Source: Alphaproteobacteria bacterium (GTDB taxonomy: Bacteria > Pseudomonadota > Alphaproteobacteria > UBA9219). Taken from it: a DNA stretch of 64,000 nt. A program made the translations under genes and the position numbers. This document shows, piece by piece, positions 43,457-53,096 of the stretch (its first letter is position 1; every line of letters starts with the position of its first letter). The stretch lies in the NCBI GenBank assembly GCA_028866275.1, contig JAGWIK010000001.1, positions 1 to 64,000 of the forward strand, given 5' to 3'. Under the pieces are notes generated by a model. It worked only from the letters and a program-made list of their open reading frames with translations. It was not told where the DNA came from and did not search any database.

Positions 43457-44578
43457 ATGAACGACACCTTTGAATCTCACGAATCGGAAACCGATGCCGA
43501 ACATGCGGAAGTGCATGAAGCCCCGTCCGATTACGAATTCGCCGATGAACACAGCGCGACTGCGGAACATAGCGAAGAAGTCGAAGCCGTTGCCGAGACC
43601 AAAGGCCGTTCGCCCATCCTGCCGATCGCCGCGGCGATTGTGGGGGTTGCAGCGCTGGGCGGTGTGGCGTGGTGGCAATTTTCTTCGAATACGGCACCCG
43701 CACCGCCATCCATGACGGCCGCGCAGCCTTTCGTGCCTGTCGCCGTCAATCCGGCGACGCAAGCGTCTGCCGCGCCTCAGGCCGCAACGCCCGCCGCGCA
43801 ACCCGTCGAACCGGTGACGCCAACGCAAAATGCCGCGCCGTCTGCAATGGCCCCCGCGCCTGTGGCGCCCGTTCCTGCGACCTCCGTCCCTGTGGCTGCT
43901 GCGCCCGCCGCAGCACCTGAAACGTCCGTCGCGCCTGACAAGATGGCGAATGTGGCACCGTCCGTGCCGCCATCGGCGACGCCTGTGGAGAAATCGGTCG
44001 AAAAACCCGTCGATGCCGCTGCCGTGCCGCCTGCCGCGACAACGGCTGCGATGCCGGCGCCTGCGGCGTCGGTTCCTGCGGCCTCGCCTTCCGATCAGGC
44101 GCGCATCGATGCATTGACCGCACGCATGAACAATCTGCAATCGACGCTCGACCAGATCACGCAACAACTCGGCCAGATCAGCAAAACCGTCGACGCCGGA
44201 CATAACGCCGCCGCCGACGCATCAAACATGCCCTTGTCGCTGGGCACGGAAAATGTTGCCGAACGCCACGTCGCGCCGGTCGGGCCTGCTGCGCATCATA
44301 CGCACCACCATGTGACGCACACCGCATCCACACACCGCCATGTCGCCAAAGCCCGCCACGAAAGAACAAAATCGGCCATGGCAAAAAAAACCGTGACGAC
44401 CAAATGGGTGTTGCGCGCCGCCAGCCCCGGCCAGGCCTGGGTGGCGACAGACCCGACATCGGTTGATTTGAAACATCTGCAGGTCGGCGATACGTTGCCG
44501 GGCATCGGCCGCGTCGAAACCATCAACAATGTCGGCGGCACATGGACGGTTGTCGGCAGCAAGGGGTCGGTGCAGTAA
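43457..44578 (+). CDS. Type IVB secretion DotF/IcmG-like protein
   Basis: Acidic cytoplasmic N-terminus, single TM (ILPIAAAIVGVAALGGVAWW), Ala/Pro linker, coiled coil, C-terminal WVLRAASPGQAWVATDP...VGDTLPGIGRVETINNVGGTWTVVGSKG; position after dotG-like gene. Confidence 0.6.
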   Translation: MNDTFESHESETDAEHAEVHEAPSDYEFADEHSATAEHSEEVEAVAETKGRSPILPIAAAIVGVAALGGVAWWQFSSNTAPAPPSMTAAQPFVPVAVNPATQASAAPQAATPAAQPVEPVTPTQNAAPSAMAPAPVAPVPATSVPVAAAPAAAPETSVAPDKMANVAPSVPPSATPVEKSVEKPVDAAAVPPAATTAAMPAPAASVPAASPSDQARIDALTARMNNLQSTLDQITQQLGQISKTVDAGHNAAADASNMPLSLGTENVAERHVAPVGPAAHHTHHHVTHTASTHRHVAKARHERTKSAMAKKTVTTKWVLRAASPGQAWVATDPTSVDLKHLQVGDTLPGIGRVETINNVGGTWTVVGSKGSVQ

Positions 44579-44630
44579 ACGCGATCCGGCACTGCCGCCA
44601 GCCGGTTTCGCGCCCATAAAATGGGTTGGG

Positions 44631-45761
44631 TTATCTCTTGCCCAAGGCTTCCTTGACGCGCGACAGGAAGGATTCGCTTTCGGGGTGGGTTTTATGGGCA
44701 TCGGCCTCGGCGGCGAATTCCGCCAGCAATTCTTTTTGCCGTTTGGTCATATGTACCGGCGTTTCGACCGCAATTTCGACGTATAAATCGCCGCGATTGT
44801 TCGACCGCAGAACAGACATACCCTTGTGCCGCAACCGTGCGCGATGGCCCGATTGCGTGCCCTGGTCGATTTTGACTTCCGCCGTTTCGCCGTCGATGAC
44901 GGGGACTTCGATCGTGCCGCCCAGAGCCGCCACAGTCATGGCCACCGGCACGCGGCAATATAAATTCGCGCCGTCGCGTTGGAACACGGGGTGCTGCGCC
45001 ACGCCCAATATCACATATAAATCACCGGCATGGCCGCCGCGCGCGCCGGCTTCGCCTTCGCCCGCCAAACGAATGCGCATGCCGTCCTCGACCCCCGCCG
45101 GGATTTCGACGTCCAGCGTGCGTTGTTGCCGCACGCGCCCCAAACCGCCGCATTTCTTGCACGGGTTCTGGATAACGCGCCCCGCGCCCTGACAGGTGGG
45201 GCAGGTGCGTTCGACTGTGAAGAATCCTTGTTGCGCCCGTACGCGGCCATGGCCTTTGCACATGCCGCATTCGACCGGCGATGTGCCCGCCGCCGCGCCA
45301 GAGCCTTTGCAATCGTCGCATGTGGCCGAATTGACAATATCGATGCGTTTTGTGGCGCCCGTAAAGGCTTCTTCCAGCGTGATGTCGAGATCGTAACGCA
45401 AATCCGCGCCGCGTTGCGCGCCCTGTTGCGCCGATTGCCGCCGCCCGCCGCCCAGAATCTCGCCGAACATTTCGTCGAAAATGTCGGAAAAACCCGCGCC
45501 GAATTCGAAACCGCCGAAACCGCCGCCGCCGCCCTGTTCGAACGCGGCATGGCCGAAACGGTCATAGGCGGCGCGCCGCTGGTCGTCGCGCAAGACGTCA
45601 TAGGCTTCGTTGATTTCCTTGAATTTATGCTCGGCTTCGTGATTGCCGGGATTGCGGTCGGGGTGATATTGCATCGCCAGCTTGCGATAGGCTTTTTTCA
45701 GCTCGTCGGCCGACGCTCCGCGCGCTGCGCCCAGAAGCTCGTAATAATCTTTCTTGGCCAT
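44631..45761 (-). CDS. dnaJ: Chaperone DnaJ
   Basis: [41 protein letters not shown] region; four CxxCxGxG-type zinc motifs. Confidence 0.96.
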   Translation of the reverse strand: MAKKDYYELLGAARGASADELKKAYRKLAMQYHPDRNPGNHEAEHKFKEINEAYDVLRDDQRRAAYDRFGHAAFEQGGGGGFGGFEFGAGFSDIFDEMFGEILGGGRRQSAQQGAQRGADLRYDLDITLEEAFTGATKRIDIVNSATCDDCKGSGAAAGTSPVECGMCKGHGRVRAQQGFFTVERTCPTCQGAGRVIQNPCKKCGGLGRVRQQRTLDVEIPAGVEDGMRIRLAGEGEAGARGGHAGDLYVILGVAQHPVFQRDGANLYCRVPVAMTVAALGGTIEVPVIDGETAEVKIDQGTQSGHRARLRHKGMSVLRSNNRGDLYVEIAVETPVHMTKRQKELLAEFAAEADAHKTHPESESFLSRVKEALGKR

Positions 45762-45958
45762 TGTTCCATAACCTTTATTGCGACAGGCCTATATAGGGGC
45801 GGGGCAGGGGGAAGGCAAGGCGTCCGCGCCCCGCGCCGCGCTATTCCGACGGAAATCGTCCTATATTGGCGATCTTATAAAATTCACCCGGTGCTTGCAA
45901 ATCCGGCGATAAGTGATACAAGCCCACGCGAGAAGCGGATATTTCCGGGGAATAAAAG

Positions 45959-47977
45959 ATGTTGCCGTTCATGTTGCAGGGTATAGGCGCGTTGCTGGTT
46001 CTGGCCGTTGCGGCTGCGGCGTCCGGACGCAAAGGTTCCGGTTTCGTCTATCCCCTCGCCTTGTTGGCCTGTCTCGCCCTGCTGGGCGCGGATGCGATGT
46101 CGTTGGTCGGCGTTATGCCGGCGGAAAAATGCGCGCTTCCTTTCGGCCTTCCCCATGTCGGCGTGCATCTGCGGCTTGACCTGTTATCGGCCGCGTTCGG
46201 CGTCGTCGTCAATCTGGGTGGCGCGCTGGCCAGCCTGTACGGCATCGGATACGGGCGCGGCGAACGCGAACCGATGCGCGTGCTGCCGTTCTTTCCGGCC
46301 TTCATCGCGGGTATGAATCTGGTGCTGCTGGCCGACGACGCCTTTACCTTTCTGGTGGCGTGGGAATTTATGTCGCTGACGTCGTGGGCGATGGTGGTGT
46401 CGAACCACCGCGAAGCCGCCAACCGCGCCGCCGCCTATATCTATTTGCTTATGGCCAATGCCGGCACGGCGGCCTTGTTGTTTGCGTTCGGCGTTCTGGC
46501 GGGCGCGGGCGGCGATTACGGCTTCGACGCCATCCGTGCGGCGGCGCATCCAGGGTGGGTCGTCGGCGTCGCGGTGGCGATGGTATTGATCGGCGCAGGG
46601 TCGAAGGCGGGCGTCATGCCGCTGCATGTCTGGCTGCCGCAGGCGCACCCCGCCGCGCCCAGCCATGTGTCTGGTTTGATGAGCGGCGTGATGACCAAAG
46701 TGGCGATTTATGCCTTGATCCGCGTCATTTTCGACTTGTGCGGCAGCGGCGCGCATGCCGTGGCGTGGGGCTGGTCGGTTCCGATGCTGGTGCTGGGCGG
46801 TGTGACGGCGGCTTTTGGCATCCTGTATGCGTTGATGCAGCGCGACATTAAAAAATTGCTGGCCTATTCGACGGTGGAAAATATCGGATTCATCCTCGCC
46901 GCGCTGGGACTGGCCTTGGCTTTTCGCGCCAGCGCAATGCCCGTGGCGGCCGCGGTGGCGATGACGGCGGCATTGTTGCATGTCTTCAACCACTCTTTAT
47001 TCAAGAATTTGCTGTTCATGGGGGCGGGCGCGGTCGATCATGCTATGGGTACGCGCGACATCGAAAAAATGGGCGGGCTTATTCACCGCATGCCCGCGAC
47101 CGCGGTGATGGTTCTGGTCGCCTGCGCCGCCGCTGCGGCCTTGCCGCCGCTCAACGGCTTTGTGTCGGAATGGATGATTTTCCAATCCGTGCTGGCCAGC
47201 CCCGCGCTGCCGCAATCGATCATGCATTTCCTTGTACCGGCGGTGGGTATTCTGCTGGTGCTGGCGGCGGCTTTGGCGGCGTCGGGTTTCGTGCGCTTCT
47301 TCGGCATTGCCTTTCTGGGGCGCGCGCGCAGCGCCGAAGCCGGCCACGCTCACGAAGCCGATGGTTTTTCGCGCGCCGCGATGGGCGGTCTGGCGGTTCT
47401 GTGCGTCGTCGCCGGACTTGTGGCCGCGCCGTTGGCAACTGTTCTGGCTCCCTTGGTGCAGACCTTGACGGGGGGCGCGTTGCCCGATCAACAAACCGGC
47501 CCGGCCTTGTTGTCGCTGACGCCGTTCGACGCCGCGCGTAGTTCCTATAACGCGCCCTTGCTGCTGTTCTTTATCCTGTCGTCGGGATCGCTGACGGCAT
47601 GGATCATTCATATGTTCGCGTCGCGCCGCACCCGCCCTGCGCCCATCTGGGATTGCGGTTTTCCCTATGCCAACCCGATCGCGCAATATACGGCGTCGAG
47701 CTTCGCCCAGCCGATCCGCCGCATTTTCGGTTCCGTGCTGTTCCGCGCGCGCGAAGATATTGATATGCCGGCGCCGGACGAGATGCGCGCCGCGTCGATC
47801 AAGGTTCCCATGGTCGACCTGTTATGGAACCGGCTGTATGTGCCGGTGACCAAAGCCGTGTGGATTGTGGCCGACAAAGTCAATGCCGTGCAGGGCTTTT
47901 CGATCCGCCGCTATCTGGTTCTGATGTTCGCGGCGTTGATTATCCTTCTGGTCGTGGTGGCGTTATGGCATTCCTGA
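45959..47977 (+). CDS. hyfB: Hydrogenase-4 component B-like / complex I antiporter-like subunit
   Basis: WEFMSLTSWAMVVSNHREAANRAAAYIYLLMANAGTAALLFAFG; GSKAGVMPLHVWLPQAHPAAPSHVSGLMSGVMTKVAIYALIR. Confidence 0.9.
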   Translation: MLPFMLQGIGALLVLAVAAAASGRKGSGFVYPLALLACLALLGADAMSLVGVMPAEKCALPFGLPHVGVHLRLDLLSAAFGVVVNLGGALASLYGIGYGRGEREPMRVLPFFPAFIAGMNLVLLADDAFTFLVAWEFMSLTSWAMVVSNHREAANRAAAYIYLLMANAGTAALLFAFGVLAGAGGDYGFDAIRAAAHPGWVVGVAVAMVLIGAGSKAGVMPLHVWLPQAHPAAPSHVSGLMSGVMTKVAIYALIRVIFDLCGSGAHAVAWGWSVPMLVLGGVTAAFGILYALMQRDIKKLLAYSTVENIGFILAALGLALAFRASAMPVAAAVAMTAALLHVFNHSLFKNLLFMGAGAVDHAMGTRDIEKMGGLIHRMPATAVMVLVACAAAAALPPLNGFVSEWMIFQSVLASPALPQSIMHFLVPAVGILLVLAAALAASGFVRFFGIAFLGRARSAEAGHAHEADGFSRAAMGGLAVLCVVAGLVAAPLATVLAPLVQTLTGGALPDQQTGPALLSLTPFDAARSSYNAPLLLFFILSSGSLTAWIIHMFASRRTRPAPIWDCGFPYANPIAQYTASSFAQPIRRIFGSVLFRAREDIDMPAPDEMRAASIKVPMVDLLWNRLYVPVTKAVWIVADKVNAVQGFSIRRYLVLMFAALIILLVVVALWHS

Positions 47978-48930
47978 ACTCCAACCTTGTCGCGCAACTG
48001 GCGCAGATGTTTCTGGTCGTCCTTGTCGCGCCGTTGGTCACCGGCGTCGTGCGCAAGGTCAAGGCGCGGTTGTTGCGCCGCCGCGGCGCGTCGGTGCTGC
48101 AACCCTATTACGATTTGTGGAAATTGATGCGCAAGGAAACGGTGCCCGCGCCCAACGCGTCGTGGCTTTATCACGCCGCGCCCTATGCCCTGTTCGCGCT
48201 GACATGGGTGGCGGCGGCCTTGGTGCCGACTTTCGCCACGGGGCTGGGTTTCAACTGGGCGGCGGATCTGATCGTCATCGTCGGTTTGCTGGCGGCGGCG
48301 CGTTTCGCGCTGGCGCTGGCGGGCATGGATATCGGAACCGGCTTCGGCGGTCTGGGCGCGTCGCGCGAAATGATGATTTCCAGCTTCGCCGAACCGGCCA
48401 TGCTGATGGTGATGTTCGCGCTGGCGCTGGAAGCGGGCACGACGCAGTTGTCGTCGATTGCCGGATATCTGATTGCGCATCCGGCGGCGTTGCACATTTC
48501 ACTGGCGCTGGCTCTGGTGTCCTACATCATCGTGCTGCTGGCTGAAAATGCGCGCATTCCCGTTGACAACCCGTCAACGCATCTGGAACTGACGATGGTT
48601 CACGAAGCGATGGTTCTGGAATATTCGGGCCGCCATCTGGCGATGATCGAAGCGGCGGCGTTTTTAAAGCTTGTGCTTTACATGTCGATTTTCTCCTGCC
48701 TGTTCGTGCCGTTCGGTATGGTGACGTCCGACCGCACCGTGGCGACAATGGCGGCGGGGGCGGCATTGTATGTCGGTAAATTACTGTTGGGCGCGGCGGC
48801 GTTGGCGGTTGGCGAAACCAGCGTGGCTAAAATGCGCGTCTTCCGCGTCGGCGAATTTCTGGGCGTCGGTCTGGTGCTGGGGCTGTTGGCGCTGTTGCTG
48901 CATTTCGTCGCGGCGGCGGGGGTGAATTGA
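47965..48930 (+). CDS. hyfC: Hydrogenase-4 component C-like / NuoH-like subunit
   Basis: VVRKVKARLLRRRGASVLQPYYDLWKLMRKETVPA; ENARIPVDNPSTHLELTMVHEAMVLEYSG. Confidence 0.92.
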   Translation: MAFLNSNLVAQLAQMFLVVLVAPLVTGVVRKVKARLLRRRGASVLQPYYDLWKLMRKETVPAPNASWLYHAAPYALFALTWVAAALVPTFATGLGFNWAADLIVIVGLLAAARFALALAGMDIGTGFGGLGASREMMISSFAEPAMLMVMFALALEAGTTQLSSIAGYLIAHPAALHISLALALVSYIIVLLAENARIPVDNPSTHLELTMVHEAMVLEYSGRHLAMIEAAAFLKLVLYMSIFSCLFVPFGMVTSDRTVATMAAGAALYVGKLLLGAAALAVGETSVAKMRVFRVGEFLGVGLVLGLLALLLHFVAAAGVN

Positions 48931-48931
48931 C

Positions 48932-49600
48932 ATGAATACGCTTGGGTTCGATATTTCGCATTTCCTTGCCGGCGGCATGGTTGTCATCAGTTTTATGCTT
49001 TTGTATCAGCGCCGGTTGTCGAGCCTGCTCGACATCTTCGCTATTCAGGCGGCCGTGCTGGCCTTCGCCGTGGCCTGGCAGGCGCATATCCAGAACGCGC
49101 CGCATCTCTATATCACCGCTTTTATCGCGCTGACGGTCAAGGCGGGCGTTATTCCCGCCGCATTGCGCCGCATCACGCGCAAGCTGAAGATCCACCACGA
49201 AATCGACGAAGTCGTCGGCATGGGGCGGTTGCTGTTGTCGGGCGTCGCGCTGGTCGCGCTGGCCATTCTGGTCATGACGCCGGTGACAATGGATGCCTCG
49301 GCCTTCACGCGCGAAGATCTGGCCTTCGCTTTGTCGGTCATGCTGCTGGGCTTTTTGATGATGATCAGCCGCCACAACGCGGTCAGCCAGATCGTCGGAT
49401 TCATGTCGATGGAAAACGGGCTGGTGCTGGCCGCAACCGGGGCCAGCGGCATGCCGTTGGTGGTCGAAATCAGCGTCGCTTTTTCCATCCTGATCGCCTT
49501 GTTCGTGTTCGGCACATTCATTTTCCGCATTCGCGAACGTTTCGATACGGTCGATGTCAACGCGCTTGACCGTTTCCGGGGAGAAAGAAACAATGGTTGA
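48932..49600 (+). CDS. hyfE: Hydrogenase-4 component E-like membrane protein
   Basis: Position between hyfC- and hyfF-like genes; YQRRLSSLLDIFAIQAAVLAFAVAWQAH...RITRKLKIHHEIDEV...MENGLVLAATGASGMPLVVEISVAFSILIALFVFGTFIFRI. Confidence 0.85.
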   Translation: MNTLGFDISHFLAGGMVVISFMLLYQRRLSSLLDIFAIQAAVLAFAVAWQAHIQNAPHLYITAFIALTVKAGVIPAALRRITRKLKIHHEIDEVVGMGRLLLSGVALVALAILVMTPVTMDASAFTREDLAFALSVMLLGFLMMISRHNAVSQIVGFMSMENGLVLAATGASGMPLVVEISVAFSILIALFVFGTFIFRIRERFDTVDVNALDRFRGERNNG

Positions 49601-51044
49601 ATTAAGCACGGTTTCCAGCGCGGTCTATACCGTCGCCATTCCGGCTGTTGCCGCCTTGCTTTTGGCCGTCATGCGCGGCTATCGCACGTCGGCGTGGCTG
49701 AACGTTCTGGCGTCGTTCCTGACGTTTGTGGCCGGGGTTGCTTTATTCTGGACGCCGCGCCCGCTCAACGACATTTTCATCGTCGACGATTTTAATATCT
49801 ATCTTCTCGTTCTCAATACCTTTGTCGGCTTTACCACCAGCCTGTTCAGCGCCAGCTATATCCGCCACGAACTGGAAGACAAACGCCTGACGCCGCGCAT
49901 GCTGCGTTTCTACCATTCGATGTTTCAGGTCATGATGGGGGCGATGAATCTGTCGCTCATCGCCAACAATATGGGCCTGATGTGGGTCGGGCTGGAAGTC
50001 GCCACTTTGGTCACCGTGTTGATGGTCGGCATTTACCGCACCGAAGCGGCGATCGAAGCGGCGTGGAAATATTTCATCCTCGCCAGCGTCGGCATCAGCC
50101 TGGCGTTCTTCGGCACGATTCTGATTTATCTCGCGGCCCAGAAAGTATTGGGCGAAGGCCTGCCGTCGATGGCGTGGAGCCGTCTGGTCGCCGCCGCGCC
50201 GTCGCTCGACGCGCCGCTGCTCAGCCTCGCTTTCATTTTCTGCCTTGTCGGGTACGGCACCAAGGTCGGGCTTGCGCCTTTGCATGCGTGGTTGCCCGAC
50301 GCCCATGCCGAAGGGCCGACGCCGGTTTCTGCGGTGCTGTCGGGGTTGTTGCTCAATGTCGCTTTGTACGCCTTGCTGCGCGTCAAAATCGTGCTGTCGG
50401 CCAGCACCGCGCCCTTGCATCCGGGGCCGATTTTGATGGTCATGGGATTGTCTTCGCTGTTGTTCGCGGCGTTCATGTTGTACCGGCGGCGCGACATCAA
50501 ACGCTTTTTCGCCTATTCCTCGATCGAGCATATGGGCATCATTACCTTTGCGTTCGGCATGGGCGGGCCGCTGGCCAATCTGGCGGGGTTGTTGCATATG
50601 ACGATGCACAGCCTGACAAAATCCGGCATTTTCTTTGCCGTCGGCCATATCGCGCAAACCAAAGGCACGCAGAAATTCGCAGGCATTCGCGGCCTGAGCG
50701 TCAGCAACCCGATGCTGGCCTGGGGGCTTGCGCTTGGCGTGTTGGCCATTTCCGGCCTGCCACCCTTTGGCGTGTTCATGAGCGAATTCCTGCTGGTCAC
50801 CACGACCTTCGCGCGCGAACCCGCGCTGGCCGTTTTGCTGGTGCTGGGGCTGGTGGTCGCGTTCGGCGCGATGCTGATGCGGCTTCAGGATGTGTTGTTC
50901 GGCGAACCGACGCCGGAAAACCACAAAACCTATGCGTCGCCTTTGCCGTTTCTGGCGCATTTCGCGCTGGTGCTGACGGCGGGCATTTTTCTGCCTGAAC
51001 CGCTTTTGCGCTGGTTCGGGCAGGTTTCAGCCTTGCTGAAATAA
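49593..51044 (+). CDS. hyfF: Hydrogenase-4 component F-like / antiporter-like subunit
   Basis: MWVGLEVATLVTVLMVGIYRTEAAIEAAWKYFILASVGISLAFFGTILIY; GTKVGLAPLHAWLPDAHAEGPTPVSAVLSGLLLNVALYALLR. Confidence 0.92.
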   Translation: MVELSTVSSAVYTVAIPAVAALLLAVMRGYRTSAWLNVLASFLTFVAGVALFWTPRPLNDIFIVDDFNIYLLVLNTFVGFTTSLFSASYIRHELEDKRLTPRMLRFYHSMFQVMMGAMNLSLIANNMGLMWVGLEVATLVTVLMVGIYRTEAAIEAAWKYFILASVGISLAFFGTILIYLAAQKVLGEGLPSMAWSRLVAAAPSLDAPLLSLAFIFCLVGYGTKVGLAPLHAWLPDAHAEGPTPVSAVLSGLLLNVALYALLRVKIVLSASTAPLHPGPILMVMGLSSLLFAAFMLYRRRDIKRFFAYSSIEHMGIITFAFGMGGPLANLAGLLHMTMHSLTKSGIFFAVGHIAQTKGTQKFAGIRGLSVSNPMLAWGLALGVLAISGLPPFGVFMSEFLLVTTTFAREPALAVLLVLGLVVAFGAMLMRLQDVLFGEPTPENHKTYASPLPFLAHFALVLTAGIFLPEPLLRWFGQVSALLK

Positions 51045-51054
51045 GGGGGCTTTC

Positions 51055-52581
51055 ATGTTTTTTTCCACCCAACCCGTTTCGACCAAGCCGTGGCCGCGCT
51101 ATATCGTCGATGCCGCGACATGGAACAAATGCGCCGACGCTTTTGCGGCGGGTACGCACAGCCTGTTCGGTCTGTGGGCCGACAGCCATCTGGACAATCC
51201 GGCGGCGGGTGCTGAAATCCATATGGCCATTTATGAAAACGCCACGCACAAACTGGCCGTGGCGACATTGCCCGCGCCGGATGGCGTGTTTCCGTCGGTC
51301 GCGCGCAAACATGCGCCCGCCGCGCGGCTGGAACGCACGATTATGGATATGCACGGGCTGCGCGCCGAGGGCGCCGTCGATACCCGCGCCTGGCTCGACC
51401 ACGGCAAATGGCGACAGGCGCAGCCGCTGGCCGTCCAGCCCGCGCCGCGCGGCGATGTTGCCACCGCCGTGGCCGATTACGCGTTTTTACCGGTCGACGG
51501 CGAAGGGCTGCACGAAGTCCCCGTCGGCCCCATTCACGCCGGCATCATCGAACCCGGCCATTTCCGTTTTTCCGCCAATGGCGAAGCGGTGGTGCGGCTC
51601 GAAGAAAAACTGGGCTATGTCCACAAAGGCATTGAAAAACTGTTTATCGGCGCGGATATCGCGCGCGGCGCCAAACTGGCGGGCCGCATTTCGGGCGACA
51701 GCACGGTGGCCTATGCCTTTGCCTATGCCCGGGCCGTCGAACAGGCGACCGGCACGGTTGCGCCGCCGCGCGCGCTTTATCTGCGCGCCCTGATGGCCGA
51801 ACTGGAACGCATCGCCAACCATTTCGGCGATGTCGGCGCGATCTGCAACGACGCGGCCTTTGCCTTTATGCTGGCGCATACCGGCATTTTGCGCGAAGAA
51901 ACGCTGCAACTGTGCCACGCCCTGTTCGGACACCGTTTGATGATGGATGTCATCGTGCCCGGCGGGGTGACGGCGGATATCGATGCGGCGGGCGCGGATA
52001 AAGTGCGCGCGTGGATGGCCGCGGCCGAAAAACGCTTCGATAAATTGATGCGCATATACGACGATGCCGCGTCGCTGAAGGACCGCACGAACAACACCGG
52101 TCATGTATCGCGCAAACTGGTCGACCGTTTCGGCGCGGGCGGTTATGTCGGCCGCGCGTCGGGCCGCGCTTTCGACGCGCGCAAAAATCTGCCCTATGCG
52201 CCTTATGACACATTGAATTTCGACATGCCGGTGCTGCATACCGGCGATGTCAATGCGCGGTTGTGGATCCGGCGTATCGAAATCGCGCAAAGCTTCGCGA
52301 TGATCGCGCAACTTCTCGACGCGATGCCTGCGGGCGCTCTTTGCGCGCCTGTCGCCGCGACAACGGCTGGCGAAGGCATCGGCGTGGTCGAAGCGTTTCG
52401 CGGCGATGTGTTGGTGTGGCTGCGCCTCGGCGCCGACGGCAACATCGCGCGTTGCCATCCGCGCGATGCGTCGTGGTTTCAATGGCCGCTGCTCGAAGCG
52501 TCGATCGAAAACAACATCATCGCGGATTTTCCGCTGTGTAATAAATCCTTCAACTGTTCCTATGCGGGGCATGATCTATGA
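51055..52581 (+). CDS. hyfG: HyfG-like / NuoCD-like large subunit lacking the canonical N-terminal Ni-Fe CxxC (Ehr-like)
   Basis: LGYVHKGIEKLFIGADIARGAKLAGRISGDSTVAYAFAYARAVE...ELERIANHFGDVGAICND; C-terminus DFPLCNKSFNCSYAGHDL. Confidence 0.88.
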   Translation: MFFSTQPVSTKPWPRYIVDAATWNKCADAFAAGTHSLFGLWADSHLDNPAAGAEIHMAIYENATHKLAVATLPAPDGVFPSVARKHAPAARLERTIMDMHGLRAEGAVDTRAWLDHGKWRQAQPLAVQPAPRGDVATAVADYAFLPVDGEGLHEVPVGPIHAGIIEPGHFRFSANGEAVVRLEEKLGYVHKGIEKLFIGADIARGAKLAGRISGDSTVAYAFAYARAVEQATGTVAPPRALYLRALMAELERIANHFGDVGAICNDAAFAFMLAHTGILREETLQLCHALFGHRLMMDVIVPGGVTADIDAAGADKVRAWMAAAEKRFDKLMRIYDDAASLKDRTNNTGHVSRKLVDRFGAGGYVGRASGRAFDARKNLPYAPYDTLNFDMPVLHTGDVNARLWIRRIEIAQSFAMIAQLLDAMPAGALCAPVAATTAGEGIGVVEAFRGDVLVWLRLGADGNIARCHPRDASWFQWPLLEASIENNIIADFPLCNKSFNCSYAGHDL

Positions 52582-53096
52582 AAGACATGATGCTCAAATC
52601 GCTGGTGACGCCCGCCGTCACCATTCCCGCCCCCAAACCCGACGACGCGGCTTTGGCCGAGCTGGCGCGCGCCGTCAACGAACGGTCGCGGCAATTACTG
52701 GGCCATTCGCTGGCCATTCGCGAAGTCGATGCCGGGTCGTGCAACGGGTGCGAATTGGAAATTCACGCCATTAACAACGCCATTTACGATGTCGAACGTT
52801 TCGGCATTAAATTCACGGCGTCACCCAAACATGCCGATGTTTTGCTGGTGACGGGGCCGGTCACCGAAAATATGAAATTCGCGCTGCAACGTGCCTATGA
52901 CGTCACGCCCGACCCCAAATGGGTCGTGGCCGTCGGCGATTGCGCCTGTACCGGCGGTGTGTTCGCGGGTTCCTACGCCTGCGCCGGCAGCGTCAAAGAC
53001 ATCGTGCCGGTCGATCTGCATATCAAAGGCTGCCCGCCGACGCCTCTCGACCTGTTGCGCGGGTTGCTGGCTTTGATGGAAACCGTTTCACGCTGA
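52578..53096 (+). CDS. hyfI: HyfI-like / NuoB-like Fe-S small subunit
   Basis: VDAGSCNGCELEIHAINN, GDCACTGGVFAGSYA, HIKGCPPTPLDLLRGLL: cluster cysteines present. Confidence 0.9.
   Translation: MKDMMLKSLVTPAVTIPAPKPDDAALAELARAVNERSRQLLGHSLAIREVDAGSCNGCELEIHAINNAIYDVERFGIKFTASPKHADVLLVTGPVTENMKFALQRAYDVTPDPKWVVAVGDCACTGGVFAGSYACAGSVKDIVPVDLHIKGCPPTPLDLLRGLLALMETVSR

Noticed and set aside
40529-44578. Idea that the dot-like trio is a complete conjugative or secretion island
   Set aside because: No ATPase, coupling protein, relaxase, integrase, tRNA or flanking repeats visible; only three envelope genes are supported.
49743-50960. 405-aa minus ORF opposite hyfF
   Set aside because: Antisense of a clear membrane antiporter-like gene; Gln/Arg/His-rich shadow translation.
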